A stretch of DNA of 6,520 nucleotides from Bacteroidales bacterium UBA5235 (lineage in GTDB: Bacteria > Bacteroidota > Bacteroidia > Bacteroidales > VadinHA17). The stretch spans positions 1 through 6,520 of the forward strand of contig DHUL01000008.1 of NCBI GenBank assembly GCA_002409145.1, read 5' to 3'. This document shows, in pieces, positions 6,255-6,520 of this stretch; position 1 is the first letter of the stretch; each line of letters opens with the position of its first letter. Position numbers and translations under genes: made by a program. The notes under the pieces were generated by a model, which ran no database searches, was not told the DNA's origin, and was given only the letters and a program-made list of their open reading frames with translations.

Positions 6255-6520
6255 ATGAAAAGGGCATATATCTACTTCCTGATTTTCCTTGCTTCCTGTT
6301 CCGGAGAAGCGACAGAAAATGAAATGACCTACTGCAATCCGCTTAACCTCAATTACCGGTTCCAGTACACTGACAGCACCTCGTACCGGGAAGCGGCCGA
6401 TGCGTCGATGATAATGTACAAAGACAAATATATTCTTTTCGTTTCGCACAGCGGCGGATACTGGTATTCGGACGACCTGCTACGGTGGAACTATCTCCCG
6501 GTCATATCACTGCCGATCGA
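6255..6520 (+). CDS. Lipoprotein, possible glycosidase-type beta-propeller, N-terminal part (cut by right edge)
   Basis: The first 88 residues of a plus-strand gene that continues beyond the window. Residues 1-14 are a lipoprotein signal with lipobox LASC (C15, followed by SGE), so the product is probably anchored in a membrane. The mature part reads CNPLNLNYRF (27-36), then SYREAADASMIMYKDKYILF and SHSGGYWYSDDLLRWNYLP. The pattern 'AADASMIMYKDKYILFVS ... GGYWYSDDLLRW' is what the first blade of a five-bladed GH43/GH32-like propeller looks like: the D of AADAS could be the catalytic base, and the S-DDL-RW segment matches the usual strand after a sugar-contacting loop. This is inference from the first quarter of the protein; the other catalytic residues are outside the window. 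The leader (CCAAAAGATCCGTTT) has no strong ribosome site. The start was chosen because it places the lipobox correctly. It is divergent from the GH51 gene and likely in the same regulon. Confidence 0.75.
   Translation, partial: MKRAYIYFLIFLASCSGEATENEMTYCNPLNLNYRFQYTDSTSYREAADASMIMYKDKYILFVSHSGGYWYSDDLLRWNYLPVISLPI

Noticed and set aside
6128..6322. A 64-codon plus-strand open frame overlapping the right-edge lipoprotein start.
   Set aside because: It is in a different phase from the lipoprotein, has no signal peptide and reads into the lipobox region out of frame.
1..6520. CRISPR arrays, tRNA or rRNA genes, insertion sequences and transposase genes.
   Set aside because: I saw no regularly spaced repeats, no cloverleaf or rRNA signature and no transposase motif on either strand; the decayed fragments have no flanking inverted repeats that would mark a mobile element.

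Overview
The window looks like part of a plant-polysaccharide utilisation locus from a member of the Bacteroidota, probably a Bacteroidales-like gut, sediment or marine organism. The pointers are several exported carbohydrate enzymes side by side, lipoprotein signal peptides with an S-C-S-G lipobox, mostly A/T-rich leaders without a Shine-Dalgarno sequence, and protein families (GH51, GH43-like, type-B carboxylesterase, SMP-30) typical of such loci. This taxonomic reading is inference; the window has no rRNA, tRNA or SusC/SusD gene to anchor it.

Left part (1-2933, minus strand): three genes read leftwards in the order carboxylesterase lipoprotein (2933-1515), secreted predicted beta-sandwich protein of unknown function (1315-581), and the N-terminal part of a GH43 arabinanase-like enzyme that runs off the left edge (533-1). 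The last two are 47 bases apart and probably co-transcribed. The first two are separated by 199 bases that appear to hold a decayed coding fragment.

Middle (2934-4386): a 553-base gap in front of the esterase holds a probable broken minus-strand gene (about 3406-3090) and an A/T-rich inverted repeat followed by a T run. A plus-strand gene follows for an exported SMP-30/gluconolactonase-type beta-propeller lactonase (3487-4386).

Right part (4414-6520): a complete exported GH51 alpha-L-arabinofuranosidase (5913-4414, minus) converges on the lactonase with 27 bases between the stops. A 341-base divergent gap follows, and then the start of a plus-strand lipoprotein that may be a glycosidase-type beta-propeller and leaves the window at the right edge.

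Working together (inference): the GH43 enzyme would cut arabinan or arabinoxylan chains, the GH51 enzyme would release terminal L-arabinofuranose, and the esterase with its small beta-sandwich neighbour could remove or recognise ester decorations. The SMP-30 protein could open a sugar lactone. The window looks like a fairly ordinary arabinose-polymer locus. Its less ordinary parts are the two decayed gene fragments and the unassigned secreted protein between the esterase and the GH43 gene. I see no convincing evidence of a wholly new system.
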